Assembly: GCA_964036665.1 (NCBI GenBank)
Contig: OZ038532.1
Coordinates: forward strand, 19,495,037 to 19,559,036
DNA from: Gordius sp. MW1
Taxonomy: Eukaryota > Nematomorpha > Gordioida > Gordea > Gordiidae
Length of the DNA stretch: 64,000 nt
Reading direction: 5' to 3'
Under the pieces are notes generated by a model, which did not search any database, was not told the DNA's origin, and worked only from the letters and a program-made list of their open reading frames with translations. How positions within the stretch are numbered: position 1 is the stretch's first letter; the number at the start of each line of letters is the position of its first letter. Of this stretch, positions 32,949-45,116 are shown piece after piece. The translations under genes were made by a program, and so were the position numbers.

Positions 32949-33112
32949 TAGTTTGTAAAAACGGCTGGGTGTTGTTTGGTCGACCTTTGGTTTTAGTCCA
33001 TTAAACATATAAACAGACAAAATGTTGGACCAAAAAACGTTTGGTCTAATTATGTTTAGCCGTCTAAAACTAAAGGCCGACCAAACAAAACCCAGCCGTT
33101 TTTACGGCACTA
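32949..33112. mobile_element. hAT-like MITE, TAGTGTTGTAAAA family
   Basis: Left TAGTTTGTAAAAACGGCTGG, right CCGTTTTTACGGCACTA, with full inner inverted structure (GGTCGACCTTTGG / CTAAAGGCCGACC). Confidence 0.8.
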
Positions 33113-33559
33113 AGTCCCGCACCGAGCAAAATTAAAAACAATTTCTTAATTATTAAAAAGCATTTTTGAACCCGTGTCCCATGAAAAGCAAATAAAAGTC
33201 TAAAAATACTTTTTTTAGCCAGGTGATCTTTAGGTCTTTGAAAAACATCATGATCCGCCCAAAATTTTACCCAAGAAATATTTAAGTGAGGGGAAGGGGG
33301 GGGGGGGGGGGGGAGATGGCCATGCCGAGAGAAAACTGTATTCGATTAAAAAAGTATGCGAAATTTTTTGCCCGGCGAAATTAGCCCGTGCCAAAGGATA
33401 ATACTGTTTAATATACAAAAATCAATAAACACATCGTAAGTACTAACAACTTTGTTGGTCCTTCCAGGCAAAGGGGAGAAGGGGTTTTGTATATCTTCAA
33501 AGAGCCGCCTAAAGATGGCAAATCTAATCAATCATCTTAAACAAGTGATCTATACCCCC

Positions 33560-33910
33560 CCCCCCCAAAAAAAAGCAGAAGAAGTTTTTCATCAAATGAT
33601 GAAATATTTAAATTGTAAAAGGTTTTCACCTAAATTATATATGAATTTATTGGATCTTCTTAAAAAAATTCAAAAAAGCTCAAGCAACTATTGCTTTCAC
33701 AAAAACTAACTTTCAAGGCAAACAACCTTAAATCTTATATCTCAACGGAAACATTTATTGCAAACTGTCCCAAACCCACAGCAGGCTTCGGTGGCGAATC
33801 AAAAATTTCCGACATCGCCAGGAATTGATAAAGACATTTTAGATAAATTTTATCCTCCATTTTTTACATTACCTTTGGAGTCACTAAAAAATTTTGATCC
33901 TCGATTTTGA
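33560..33910 (+). pseudogene. Unrecognised broken reading frame
   Basis: Two open stretches in different frames. The first includes A-E-E-V-F-H-Q-M-M-K-Y-L-N; the second has D-I-L-D-K-F-Y-P-P-F-F-T-L-P-L-E and ends TGA at about 33908. They look like one decayed protein with a shift near 33710. I do not recognise it; a transposon or viral origin is possible. Confidence 0.25.
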
Positions 33911-33961
33911 ATTGACCCGATGTTAATGATTTCGCTACATTTGGGGTAGATGTATCAGAGA

Positions 33962-34615
33962 CAAGAAAAGCCCGGCCCGGCCTGCTGCCCGATTTTCCCG
34001 CCCGGTTTAAATGCCGACCCGGGCCGGGCAATTGTCATAAATTTATATCATTTGACGGGCCTAAGCGAGCTAAAAACGAGATTCGGGCAATTCGGGCTTC
34101 ATAAGTTTATTTTATTTAGGGTATTGTTTGTTTTCGTGCTATATTTTTATCACTTTTCCATTTGATATCAAAAATATGTATTAATCGTAGTTCCTCTCCA
34201 AAAAATCGAAAATTAAAAGGAAATTTATGGGAAGATATGAGAAAAGTTTGGGAACCGGTCAAAGTAGCAGAAAAAAAGAAGCCAAATTGCTCAGAACTCA
34301 TCAAGATCACGATTGATCAGGAGGGTTAGGGTTTTAAGTCAACGTTTTAGGTTGGTTAGGGTTAGATGCACATCAAATTCCCTCTCAATTTGAGATTTAA
34401 TTTTAATATATTGATTATCTAAAAGTCATATTTTTCTGCTACTTTTTCATCATTCTGCTACTTTAATCCCTATCCGAAAAGTTTGACTAAAAATCATCAT
34501 TTCATGGCGGGCACTTCGGGCAGCTCATGCATAGCCGGGCGGATACTTAATAGGGTTCGAGCGGGCCTTTTAGTTATAAAATCGAACCGGGCCGGGTTCG
34601 GGCAGCAAAATTTCA
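33962..34615. mobile_element. GC-rich-ended hAT-like element remnant
   Basis: Left AGCCCGGCCCGGCCTGCTGC and right GGGCCGGGTTCGGGCAGCAA are inverted. Inner copies of ATTCGGGCAATTCGGGCTTC, GGGCGGGCACTTCGGGCAGC and GGTTAGGGTT occur. No transposase frame is visible. Confidence 0.5.
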
Positions 34616-34681
34616 ACAATTTAGCTCATATATTTTTACATTTATCCTTCATAAATCATCGTTCACATGGTCGTCTCAACG

Positions 34682-34832
34682 TAAACCGACCGACCAGAAG
34701 TTTTTTGGTCTATTTTTCTTAGTCGCGCCCTATATAGGCTTGGTCAAAATTTGAAAAACAGACCAGAGAGGACCGTAAGTTTCAGTTAAGCCAAAGGTCA
34801 ACCAAACAAAATCCACTCGTTTTACAACACTA
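34682..34832. mobile_element. MITE, TAGTGTTGTAAAA family (left end lost)
   Basis: GACCGACCAGAAGTTTTTTG inside and right end CTCGTTTTACAACACTA. The first arm is truncated. Confidence 0.65.
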
Positions 34833-36985
34833 CCTTAAAACCCTATTTAATCCAAATGCAATTATTTTACAAAATAAACAAATATCTACTCGATAGGACA
34901 GCACAGGACTAGATATTTTTGCTAGAAGGCGCTTAAATATCCCAAACGGGCCAGACAATATACTTTTATAATCATAGCTATTGGGGAGGCAAGGGAGGGG
35001 GTTCTAGAAACCATAAGAAAAATTAATAATCGATTAGAGCAACTAAAGGAGAGATAACTTAAATTTTCTATACTGATCTGCAGAGTAGACCTTGAATCTA
35101 GAGTTGATGGCTTAAAATTTAATTTGATGGTGTTTAGCTGAAACGCGATATGATATAGAGGTAAAATTAAAGATTTCAACGAAACGGAAATTAAATTTTC
35201 GAAAATTTGTTTTAATCGGTAAGTGGGGGGGGGGGGGGGGGGGTTTTAATATGGCTTCCAAATTTGGGAGAGCTTATGGCTTGAGATTGTAGGAATAATT
35301 AAAAAAAAACGTGAAGAGCAATTGAAATACTAATTAGATTACTAATCTTCAGCAGCCGTAATAAAAGTACATATATCGCTTTTCAGATGTCGAAATAATT
35401 AATTTTTGGCTTAAGGGAAAGCAAAATTTTGCAAAAACTAGCTAGGGAAAATATTTTTAATACGACCCAAAATCAGATGGCAAATTTATGATTACCAGGT
35501 AATAAATGTATATTAGGGGCATAAGCATCATTGCAAATAATATATTTGGTTAGACTAAATCTTGCAGCTAATTAATAGGCTTGATTACAGTGTTAGGACG
35601 TAGACCTTTCTAGATTGAAAACAAGATTGCTCATCAGCACATGACCATGCATAATTTTTGGAATTAAAAGATAAATGATTAATTAAGCTACTCACTTGGG
35701 AAAATATTTGAAGGTATGTAAGCTAATTACAATGCAATATAAAATGTTCTTCATTAATTGTTCCTAAAATAATAAATTAAAGCTATTTTTATAACCACAG
35801 GTAAATTTATACAGAATTTAAGTGGGAGCCTAGTGTAAATAATTAGAAATTACACAAATTTGTGCACATTAAAAACAATTAATAATACATTTTTGCAACA
35901 AAATAATTTTTATGTGACAATTAAAATATTTGTTTTTATATTTCAAATATTGCTATAAGAATTATGATTAAAAGTGAGTACACCTAATTTAATTAAATAT
36001 ATTAAACAAGTGACAGAGAATACAACTTTAACCAAATACTTTAAATAACGATAATTTTATTAAATTATCATGTTATGAATATACATAAGTGTAAATGGTT
36101 CTCATAAATTCTTACTTTTTAATTCCAAATGGTTAAAGAAGAGCATATTTATTGAATCATGGTTATGCAAATTAGTATATAGTAGGTCAATATGATCATT
36201 TTAAGTTAAACGTTTGAAATTTATTGCATTTTATTTCACGAGGAAACTCCCAAATTTCAGTAACATCTGTTTTGAAAATAATTTTTATGGTTGTTTAATT
36301 ATTCTTATGATAGTTCACATACATTTATGGCCACCAGCTTGTGTAGAAATCGATTTTCCATTTTGAATTATATTCAACACATTTTTAATAATATGGAATT
36401 TTTCTTGGTTGTTGAGGTTTAAATTTATTTGCAAGACAGGAAAATAGTTAATTGCATTCGTTGACTCACCTTTATTATTTTAAATTACTAATTTATCATC
36501 CTGTTAATTTGTGCATAAATACACTCATTATTTAGCCTTTTAATAGAATGTGTATACAACTAATGGCTTAAGCCGAAACTTTTTCTAAAAGTACATAATT
36601 TATATCAATATCTCCTACAATTTTTTTATCAATGAGAGTAGGCAATAATCATCTTATTGGCGTTAATAGTCTGCACATTGCTTATGTTATGTTTCCCCAT
36701 ATTTCTTTAAATATTGATGTGGGAGTTCCAGCTTATAGGTCTAATAGTCAAGTCGATCCATCTTAATACGCCCTATGCGTTACGGTTTCTATAGCTTTAA
36801 GGAAAATAGCAAAGGTTCTGAAGAGCTAAACTATAGACTGAATTACAGCTTAAATGTGGTGTCCTCCACCCCCTTAGCCTCACCCCCTTACGTGTGTGCT
36901 ATCCAAAAATATATATATTAGTTCCCCCCCCCACACATACACACATGCGCGTAAATTTTACTCCTGTTTATGATGAGTCACGATT
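34833..36985. other. AT-rich stretch without a gene
   Basis: A run of about 19 G at 35225 and a short CACACATACACACATGCGCG simple repeat at 36930. Nothing else is supported. Confidence 0.55.
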
Positions 36986-36990
36986 GTTAG

Positions 36991-37173
36991 TGTAATGTAT
37001 GCAAATACTATCTACCTAATTGGCAATGACCTTGAGCGTTTGAATTGCAATACAATGTTAATTGATTGTTTATTGTTCTTAAATTGAATGTCTATTTAAA
37101 CGTGTTATTGTAATTACCAACAGTTACTTTTTGTCTTATCCAATAAAGTGTTTATCTTACTGGATATCTTATA
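36991..37173 (+). repeat. 5' LTR
   Basis: Begins TGTAATGTATGCAAATAC and ends GGATATCTTATA. It has a TATTTAAA promoter-like box and AATAAA at 37142-37147. Immediately downstream, TGGCGACGAGGAGAC is the expected position of the primer binding site, but I could not match it to a named tRNA. Confidence 0.93.
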
Positions 37174-37282
37174 ATGGCGACGAGGAGACTTTAGAACCCT
37201 TGGACCTTAAACTCAACCTCGTTTAGAAGACGCTCCCTACCTCGTTCAACTGAAATAAAAAGATTATCCATATTATTTTCAG

Positions 37283-38197
37283 ATGGCCATCAAACCGGAG
37301 ACGAATTTTTCTTGTGATTATTCAAAGGAATTGAAGGATTCAATTCTGTATGATCCAGGTAATTCGATTGATGACTATTTATTCAACATTGATCTCTTAA
37401 TTAAGTTAAGAGATATCTCTGGAGATAGGCGAAAAACATTGTTACTCACTTACGTAGGCCTTAACACTTTAACAAAATTAAGGGACTTTTTATATCCAAA
37501 ATTAGTAGACAAGACTAATTACGATGAGATAATTAATGCCCTTAGGAGTATATTCGCCAATAAGTTTTCTATTTATCATCATAGAGAACAATTTTATAAG
37601 GCAATTAGAAATAACGAAAGTATTATTGAATTTAGTATTCGTTTGAAATTTCTTTTGAAAAACTGTAAATTTGAAAATAATCTAGACGAGGTATTAAAGG
37701 ATATATTTGTCCTAGGATGTAACTTACCAAGGCTTAACATTGAGTTAAGAGCTAAGTATCCGAGTGGTAACATAAGTTTCGAAGAAACAGTTAATCTAGC
37801 ATTGGCGTTAGATTCGGTAGAACACGAAACATCGGGGGCTGTTGAAGTAAACAAGGTTAAGCAGTCGTTTAATAACTTCAACAATAGAGATGTACATTTT
37901 CCTAAATTTAGCACACTTAGGAAAAAGCCACCCCCTAAATGTTATCGGTGTGGGAAACCAAACCATTTAGCAAAAAGTTGTAGAACGGTGATGAATACGT
38001 TATCAGTCATCAACCACGACTTCGATCAGCACACCAAAGCTCACATCAACGTACGAATAAACGATGTGCCCTATGAAATGATCTTCGATACTGGTGCGGC
38101 ATGTAGCGTCATTGATGAAATAACGTGGTCTCGAATCGGCAAGCCTAGACTTTACCAAGCTCCGAAGATATACGGCTATGGTAGAACGGCTATTTGA
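37283..38197 (+). pseudogene. gag-protease of the Ty3/gypsy element
   Basis: 304 codons. Residues 1-200 form a gag capsid-like region; a CCHC zinc knuckle (C-Y-R-C-G-K-P-N-H-L-A-K-S-C) is at 220-233. The aspartic protease active site D-T-G-A is at 269-272. TGA at 38195-38197 interrupts the protease, and the same frame continues beyond it, so this is a nonsense mutation within one gag-pol frame rather than a natural end. Confidence 0.9.
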
Positions 38198-38911
38198 ACA
38201 CTTGGTAAAACCAAAGTGAAGGTGGACGTTGGAGGTGTGACAAAGTATTTAGATATTTATGTCATCAAAGGTAAAGGTTCAGCAATATTCGGTATGCCAT
38301 TTATCTCAAAATTTAACTTAACTTTACCAAAGTTGGTTTGCCTAAATTCTATTATTGAAATACCTTCAAATGTACATGCAATTCTTAAACAATTTCCCCA
38401 TGTCTTTTCCGATAAATTAGGAAAAGTAAAAGACTTCAAAGTGACACTGGAAATCAATGATGACGCGATGCCAAAAATGTTTGCAGCAAGAAGAGTACCG
38501 TTTCCACTACGACAAGCTGTAGAAGATGAACTACAACGCTTACTTAACGAAGACATCATTGAAAAAATTAATCCTACTTTAACGCCAATTAAATGGGCTA
38601 CGCCAACTGTAAATGTTAAGAAGAAAACAGGGCAGGTGCGTATATGTGGTGATTTTCGTTTAACCATAAATCAACACTTGGCTAAAGATCAGGATATTTT
38701 ACCGACTTTCAGTGACGTGGCCGAAAGAATAGCCGGAGGTAAAATTTTTTCTATCATTGATCTCAAGGATGCCTTTTTACAGCTTGAACTTGATGAGAAA
38801 TCTAGGAAATATTTAAACATATCAACGCATGTAGGATATTTTCGTTATAAGAGATTACCGTTTTGGCTCACAACAGCGCCGATTATCTTTCATAGGTTTA
38901 TGAGACATTAA
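38198..38911 (+). pseudogene. End of protease and reverse transcriptase fingers/palm
   Basis: Continues the gag-pro frame after the TGA. Contains the RT start (R-R-V-P-F-P-L-R), the first catalytic Asp segment (S-I-I-D-L-K-D-A-F) and P-F-W-L-T-T-A-P, where most relatives have P-F-G-L. The frame breaks at TAA 38909-38911 just before the catalytic FMDD box. Confidence 0.9.
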
Positions 38912-38924
38912 TAACATACCCGGG

Positions 38925-40181
38925 GTGAGCGTCTTTATGGACGATGTTAAAATTAGCGGTAAAAACGAAAAGGATCACTTAAACAAATTAGAAACAGTGT
39001 TAAATCTCTTTCAAACTGTTGGTTTAACAACATCTCAAACAAAAATGCAACTATTTAAAAAGTCTGTCAAATACTTAGGACATATAATTAATAGTGAAGG
39101 TATAACAGCGAGTGAGGATAAGGTTCTAAAGATTAAAAGTTTTAAAACACCCGAAAACAAAAAGGAACTTCGTTCTTTCCTTGGGTTGGTAAACTATTTA
39201 GAAACTTTTATCCCCAAACTTCAGATAAATTGCGCTCCTTTATACAAATTAACTTCCATAAATACAAAATGGGTATGGGGCGACTTAAAAAAATTAACTT
39301 TTGAAAAAGTTAAAACTATAATTTCTAACAGAAAAACTATAGTGCCATATCAAAAAGAATTGCCTATCATAATTTCAATCGACGCGTCAGATTTAGGTCT
39401 AGGAGCAGTTATAGCGCATAAGTTTTCCTCAGGCCAAGAAAAACCAATTGCCTACGCCTCTCGTTCCCTAAATCCCGCTGAGAAAAATTATTCCGTCATC
39501 GACAGAGAGGCATCGGCAGTAATTTATGCGATAAACAAATTCCATCAGTATATTTATGGTCGTAAATTTACAATTCAGACAGACCACCACCCTCTTATAA
39601 ATATTTTTGGGACAACCCGGGATCTTAGTAAAATAACGAATAATAGGTTACTAAGATGGGCAATTAAATTACTTCAATATGATTATGATATAAAATACAT
39701 TCCTGGGAAATATAATCAGTGTGCTGACGCACTTTCTCGTTTATGCCTAAAGGATTCACCTCATAATTTAAACATAGATAATGATATTCGAAGAATTAAA
39801 TTACAACTAATCGATGATTTGACTTTGAATACAAAAAATATTGTAGAGAAAACAATAAAAGATAAGGTACTTAAAGAAACTATAGAGCAATTTAAAAATA
39901 GATGGCAAGGCTCTTCAAATAACGATAACGTACGAAAATACCTGCAATTAAGAAATTACATTTCTTTCGAAAATAATCTTTTATTTTATAAAGATCGACT
40001 TATAATTCCGGAAAAATTAAGGCCAGATATTCTTAAAATTTTACATGATGGTCATCCGGGAATCGTGGCTATGAAGTCATTAGGGAGATATTATGTGTAC
40101 TGGAATAATATTGACTTAGACATAGAAAAATACGTAAATACATGTAAATATTGTCAAGAAGAACGACCAAACGTTACCTAG
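38925..40181 (+). pseudogene. RT catalytic box, RNase H and integrase zinc region
   Basis: Starts at the F-M-D-D box of RT, in a frame shifted from the preceding one. RNase H follows with its acidic residues (I-D-A-S-D, D-R-E-A-S, Q-T-D-H-H, A-D-A-L-S-R). The integrase HHCC zinc region has H-D-G-H-P-G and C-K-Y-C. The frame ends in TAG at 40179, where sequence for the first part of the integrase core is missing. Confidence 0.9.
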
Positions 40182-40809
40182 ATATATTGTCAGTGACAAT
40201 GGCCCGCAATTTAAATCTACGGAATTTAAATTTTTTTGTAAAAACAATGGCATAATTCAATTTACGGGACCGCCCTACCACCCCAAAACTAATGGTTTAG
40301 CCGAGAGATATATTAGAACTATTAAAAGTAGGTTCTATGCGAATCAAAAGTCGGGGGTTAATGACTCGTTAAACTTACTACAAGTATTAATGAGCATGCG
40401 TAGTAGTCAAAACGTGACTACAGGTATTAGCCCGGCGGAGGCGATGTTCAAACGCAGGATTCGTACGACGCTAGACCAGCTCAGAAGAACGACTCGTGAC
40501 AAGGTTGAAGAATCGATCTGGAAACAAAAGTACTATAAAAACCGATGGACCCAAGAAAGATTCTTCGAACCCGAGCAGCAGGTGTGGGTACATAATGACA
40601 CCAGTCCGGGATGGAGGGAAGGACTTGTAGAAGCACGAACAAGTTCGACTACGTATGACGTTAATATAGACGGAAATACAAGAAGGAAACACGGAGATCA
40701 GTTACGGGAAAGAACAACGATCGACCAAGGTGCGGTGTCAGAGCGAAACATTCTAGAACACAAAAGGGTATCCAAACCACCTGATCGATACGATGGAGGG
40801 CAACTTTAA
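40177..40809 (+). pseudogene. Integrase core (second half) and C-terminal region
   Basis: Opens directly at V-S-D-N-G-P-Q-F (second catalytic Asp) and includes N-G-L-A-E-R (catalytic Glu), then a basic C-terminal region. About 100 codons present in relatives are absent upstream, so the DDE triad is incomplete. TAA at 40807-40809. Confidence 0.88.
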
Positions 40810-40821
40810 ATGGGGGAGTAA
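40808..40821 (+). promoter_or_regulatory. Polypurine tract
   Basis: AAATGGGGGAGTAA lies directly before the 3' LTR, the standard plus-strand primer position. Confidence 0.75.
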
Positions 40822-41004
40822 TGTAATGTATGCAAATACTATCTACCTAATTGGCAATGACCTTGAGCGTTTGAATTGCAATACAATGTTAATTGATTGT
40901 TTATTGTTCTTAAATTGAATGTCTATTTAAACGTGTTATTGTAATTACCAACAGTTACTTTTTGTCTTATCCAATAAAGTGTTTATCTTACTGGATATCT
41001 TATA
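40822..41004 (+). repeat. 3' LTR
   Basis: Identical by eye to the 5' LTR over all 183 bases; AATAAA at 40973-40978. Followed by the target duplication GTTAG at 41005-41009. Confidence 0.93.
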
Positions 41005-41009
41005 GTTAG

Positions 41010-43212
41010 TATCTTTATGATATAAATAGATACGATTTTTATTACTTCTCTTTTAACGATTTTTATTACCCCTCTTTAGCGCTTATTATTGCCTCTCTTA
41101 CTCAGATATTTTTTTCTTTAGATTTTAATTTTTTTTAGTCCGGAAAAAAATGTGAGCGCGAACAAAGAGAATTTAATAAACTATCGCTATACATACGCCC
41201 GCGGGTCTTTTTATCGCTGAAATTAAATTTAATAAAATAATTAAGTTATGGGTATAATTGGCAATATCATTACGTCGAATTCAACGACGACAATAACATA
41301 TTAGTTTATCACCTTTTATTATTGTTTATTGTATCCAAAACCGTATATTTATATTTGCTTAGTGTTAATAAATTTTATAATGTAATTTACCACGACTTAA
41401 AGTTACTTTGTCTTTAAATATCTAAGTATTTGCCATTTGCATTAATTTATTTACCTCCACCATGACAATGCTTGTACCGAAGTAACGATTTTTCCTTCGC
41501 CATATTTATCAGGACCTAGGTTAACCTATATGAGGCCAAGTCGGCTCCTTGATCACTGTATTTTCGGTTTACTAAACATATCCTCTTTCTAAAAGATCTG
41601 TTATGTGACTTACAACAACGTCATGTTATGTGTAATTTTTGTTGTTTTAGGTATGCCACCCACGTGTTCTTGCTTCCCCTTAACATTTCCTTTGAACTCC
41701 TGTCTTATACATGAATCTCATTTTTCCGTATCCTCACTTTTTCGCCGACTAACTGTATTTTATCTTTTTATCGTCGTGCTCTCAAGATAATGCAAGCTCA
41801 TTTAAATGGCAGAGATCTTCACGCGCGAGCTATAAAATATGTTAGATATATATGTGGCCTCAAAATTTTTGATATTTTATTAAGCTCGTTGGATGATAAT
41901 TTAAATTAGATTTTTTTAAGATTGTACAATAAAATACAAAAAATTTTGCGAGAAATAAGAAGAATATAGATATTATAAATCAGAAACGATTCATCGGTTT
42001 TTCTAACTACCGTCCCCCTTTCAAGCTGCAAATATTTTATTAATGTCGAATGTAATTTCCACCCTTGCGCCGCTATGATATCATCAGCGTATACGATTAA
42101 AATTTTCTCAATATCTATTTAACATTAAATTTATAGTAATTAATATCGAAAAAATCTGAAATTTTGCCACGACTGATGATAGAGTTAGAGCAATAATAAG
42201 AGTCTCATCATACTAAATTTGATATATTGTCGGGTAGCTTTCCTAATTAAAGTATCAAGCAATTTTTTTATATTTAGAAGCATGTATATTGCATTTGATA
42301 ACTATCTCATTTATTTTCGTTTTATATAATGAATATTTATATAAATAAAAATTTAGCCATTTCTATATAGAAAAGTTAATCATTTATAATAACCTTTGCT
42401 TATATCTTTAAGTAGCAATTAAACGGGTTGGCCCAACATGTGCAAATATCCTCATTTTATAAAAATATATTTACACCATGATATAAAGTCAGTAATACCA
42501 TTACATGCGTAATGAGTAAAGGTGATAAATGGTCTTAAAATCCGGGAGACAAATCAATTTAATATTTATTTCTTTAAATTTGTTTATACCTCAGTATAAT
42601 CAAAGAACAGTTTTCCTTATTGCAATTATATAATAATAATATCATAATTGGTTCGTATGAGATAGCAACGTGTGTCATTATTTTAAAACATTGGTTTAAG
42701 AAGTCTCAGACATTTAAGGATTTTGAATAAACAAAAATGTAACGACATCTCTTGTAAAATCATTTCATTGATTTTAATTTTAGTATACTACTTAAAAAAT
42801 TTAGGGTTTTATAAAAATGCACTAGAACTAGAATAAATTTTCATAATTTTGATCCAAATTTGGGTATGGTTTTAACTCGAGAGCATCAAGAAGAATTAAA
42901 TCAAAAACGGTGTGGTTTAATTGTATTATTTTATGATTTACAAAGATTAAGATGTTCTTATAATTTGTTATGTAATTATAAATAAATTTGGGATATACAA
43001 GGTTAACAAATCTGTGACCACCTCAAATATCAACAGTATTCATTGAACCAACATAAATTAGAAAATTATCTCATTAAATTTTTTAAATATGCTTTTGCCT
43101 TAAATTAAATAAACATTGATGGTATCGTGCATTTAAAATTCGAAATAATTTACTTGGTTCTTCTTCGCAATTTAGTTGATATTAATATTAGTCAGCTCAT
43201 TTTTATATTTGA
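41010..43212. other. AT-rich stretch without a gene
   Basis: No repeat family of this window and no supported exon was found. Short open stretches (for example 41605-41790, hydrophobic) lack splice or homology support. Confidence 0.5.
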
Positions 43213-44362
43213 CTAGCTGACCCGGCGAACGTTGTTTTGCCTATACCCGGGGTGTATTAGCAGAGTATATATCAGCTTATAGATAAATTTCAATAGATTA
43301 AGAAAATATCAAATATAATTGGTAAAAGTGTTTATTATGCAAAGATTTTTAAACAAATAGAGTGTCCAAGGCCCAGGCCCACCCAATAGAGAAAACCTGG
43401 CCCCATGCCCCCCCCAAGGGAATCTTTGGCCCCCTGGCCCTTTAAGCATTTTTTTTAATTTTTTGTAATTAAGAAACAATATCATAATTATAATTATTTG
43501 TTTCTGAATTTTAATTCTGAACTTAATATTGGCCGAAGAACAAAAGGCGGATACGGATACGCATATAGTTTATTTAACGAAAAATAACAAATAATTGATA
43601 TTTTTAAGATAAGGTGTGGCGTTGTGCAAAATTCTGCACCTTTGCCCCCTCCCCAAGCAAATTTTTTAAGTCAAAATTCCCTATAATCAAAAAATAATCT
43701 TTAAATTTTGGATACATTTTTTTAAAGCTCTCGCCAGAGGCCTACAAAATGGTATTTTCTGAGGTCATAGTCTGGCCCAAGCCCCCCCCCCCCCAAGGGA
43801 AAATTCTTTGGCCCCCTTGCCCTTCAAGATATTTTTTTTAATTTTTTGTAATTAAGAAACAATATCATAGTTTTTGAATATAACTTTTAATTCTGAACTT
43901 AATAATGTCCGAAGAACTGAGATATATCAACATTTATTGGCACTTTGTTAAAATTATTTTAATTTTTCTCCTTATTTAACGCGCAAAAAATGACAAAATT
44001 AGATTTTTTAATTTTAGCCACGCAGGAGGGGACACGACCGTCCTATAATAATAATAATTGACGTGAAAAATAAGCAAAAAAATGACTTTGATACTCAATG
44101 TTTCAAATCGTAAAAACACCACATGCCTACATTTATCACACTAAAAACCATAGATACGCAGGGTGCGTTTGATTGACATTCGATTAAACGTCAAAACGTA
44201 TAAAACAAACTCGAAAACTACTAGACCGATTTGGCTTGAACAAATCTTAAAACACGCTCCGGAGTGTCAGGAATAAACTGTCAAATTTTGAGCCAAATTG
44301 GTCTGGTAGTTTTTCAAAATTGGTGGCGGCATACATACATAGTTTCATTTTTATATATTAGA
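43213..44362 (-). mobile_element. Non-autonomous Helitron (1150 bp)
   Basis: On the minus strand it begins TCTAATATATAAAAATGAAA and ends GGCAAAACAACGTTCGCCGG then GTCAGCTAG. Flanks are A (left) and T (right). It is collinear with 7475-8647 over most of its length. Its 5' end faces that of the long Helitron 84 bp away. Confidence 0.88.
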
Positions 44363-44807
44363 TTACCAAACCACCGCCAAAATAATATAGAAATTTGATA
44401 TTTCAAACGATGTTCTAATTAGGCCATGTTAATTGTGCTCAATCAATCTTATATATAAAAAAGAAACTATGTATGTATGCCGCCACCAATTTTGGAAAAC
44501 TACCAGACCGATTTGGCTCAAAATTTCACAGTTTATTCCTGACACTCCGGAGCATGTTTTAAAATTTGTTCGAGCCAAATCGGTCCAGTAGTTTTTGAGA
44601 CGGGTTATGTTGTATTCGTACGCGTTGCATTGTATACGGAAATAGAACAATAGAAGTAGAACATATAGACATCAAACTTTATTAATTTAATAACCGCTTT
44701 ATCATCATATATGCCCTAAAATTCCAACATAACTGAGGTAAAATAATCAACTATTTTGCATTAATAATAAAATTTACCATTTAATAAATCAGCAATTTAT
44801 TGCATGT

Positions 44808-45116
44808 ATGCTTTACCTAAAGAATTTTTATATTGCAGTACTTTATATAGATCAAAGTCAATATATATTTTTACCAGTTGAAAAGTTGTACAAATGCCAA
44901 TGCGAAAAAAAATTATTCGGCAGAATAATATCTAAATCAAAAAGAGATAAAACAAGGAGAGCAGCTGAAACTCCTCAACATCATGAAGTACGATTGCGCG
45001 ACAATCGCAAGAGAAACTTAACTACAATAGCAGATGAGACATCGGAAGAGCGAATCGAAAGACTAGCCACTAAACGCTCACGAGCCACAACTTCACCTAC
45101 CAAATCAGATAAATAG
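44808..45116 (+). pseudogene. Helitron ORF N-terminal repeat region
   Basis: Encodes the 'AETPQ..R / ETSEER..RL' style charged repeats that precede the Rep domain in animal Helitrons. TAG at 45114-45116 is in frame with the continuation, so it is a nonsense mutation. Confidence 0.75.

Larger units (their letters stand above)
36986..41009 (+). mobile_element. Ty3/gypsy LTR retrotransposon, Mag-like, defective
   Basis: Identical 183-bp LTRs (36991-37173 and 40822-41004) are flanked by the 5-bp target duplication GTTAG on each side. The single gag-pol order is gag, CCHC knuckle, protease, RT, RNase H, integrase, which is Ty3/gypsy. The integrase zinc region and short LTRs suggest the Mag (K02A2.6-like) clade. 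Defects: an in-frame TGA in protease (38195), a frameshift in RT (about 38905-38920), an altered residue before the LTTAP-type RT motif, and an internal deletion in integrase at about 40175 that removes the first catalytic Asp. It cannot be autonomous as read. Confidence 0.93.

Noticed and set aside
38195..38197. TGA in the gypsy protease as programmed readthrough
   Set aside because: The element also has a frameshift and an integrase deletion, and the stop is inside the protease domain rather than at a domain border. Mutation is simpler.
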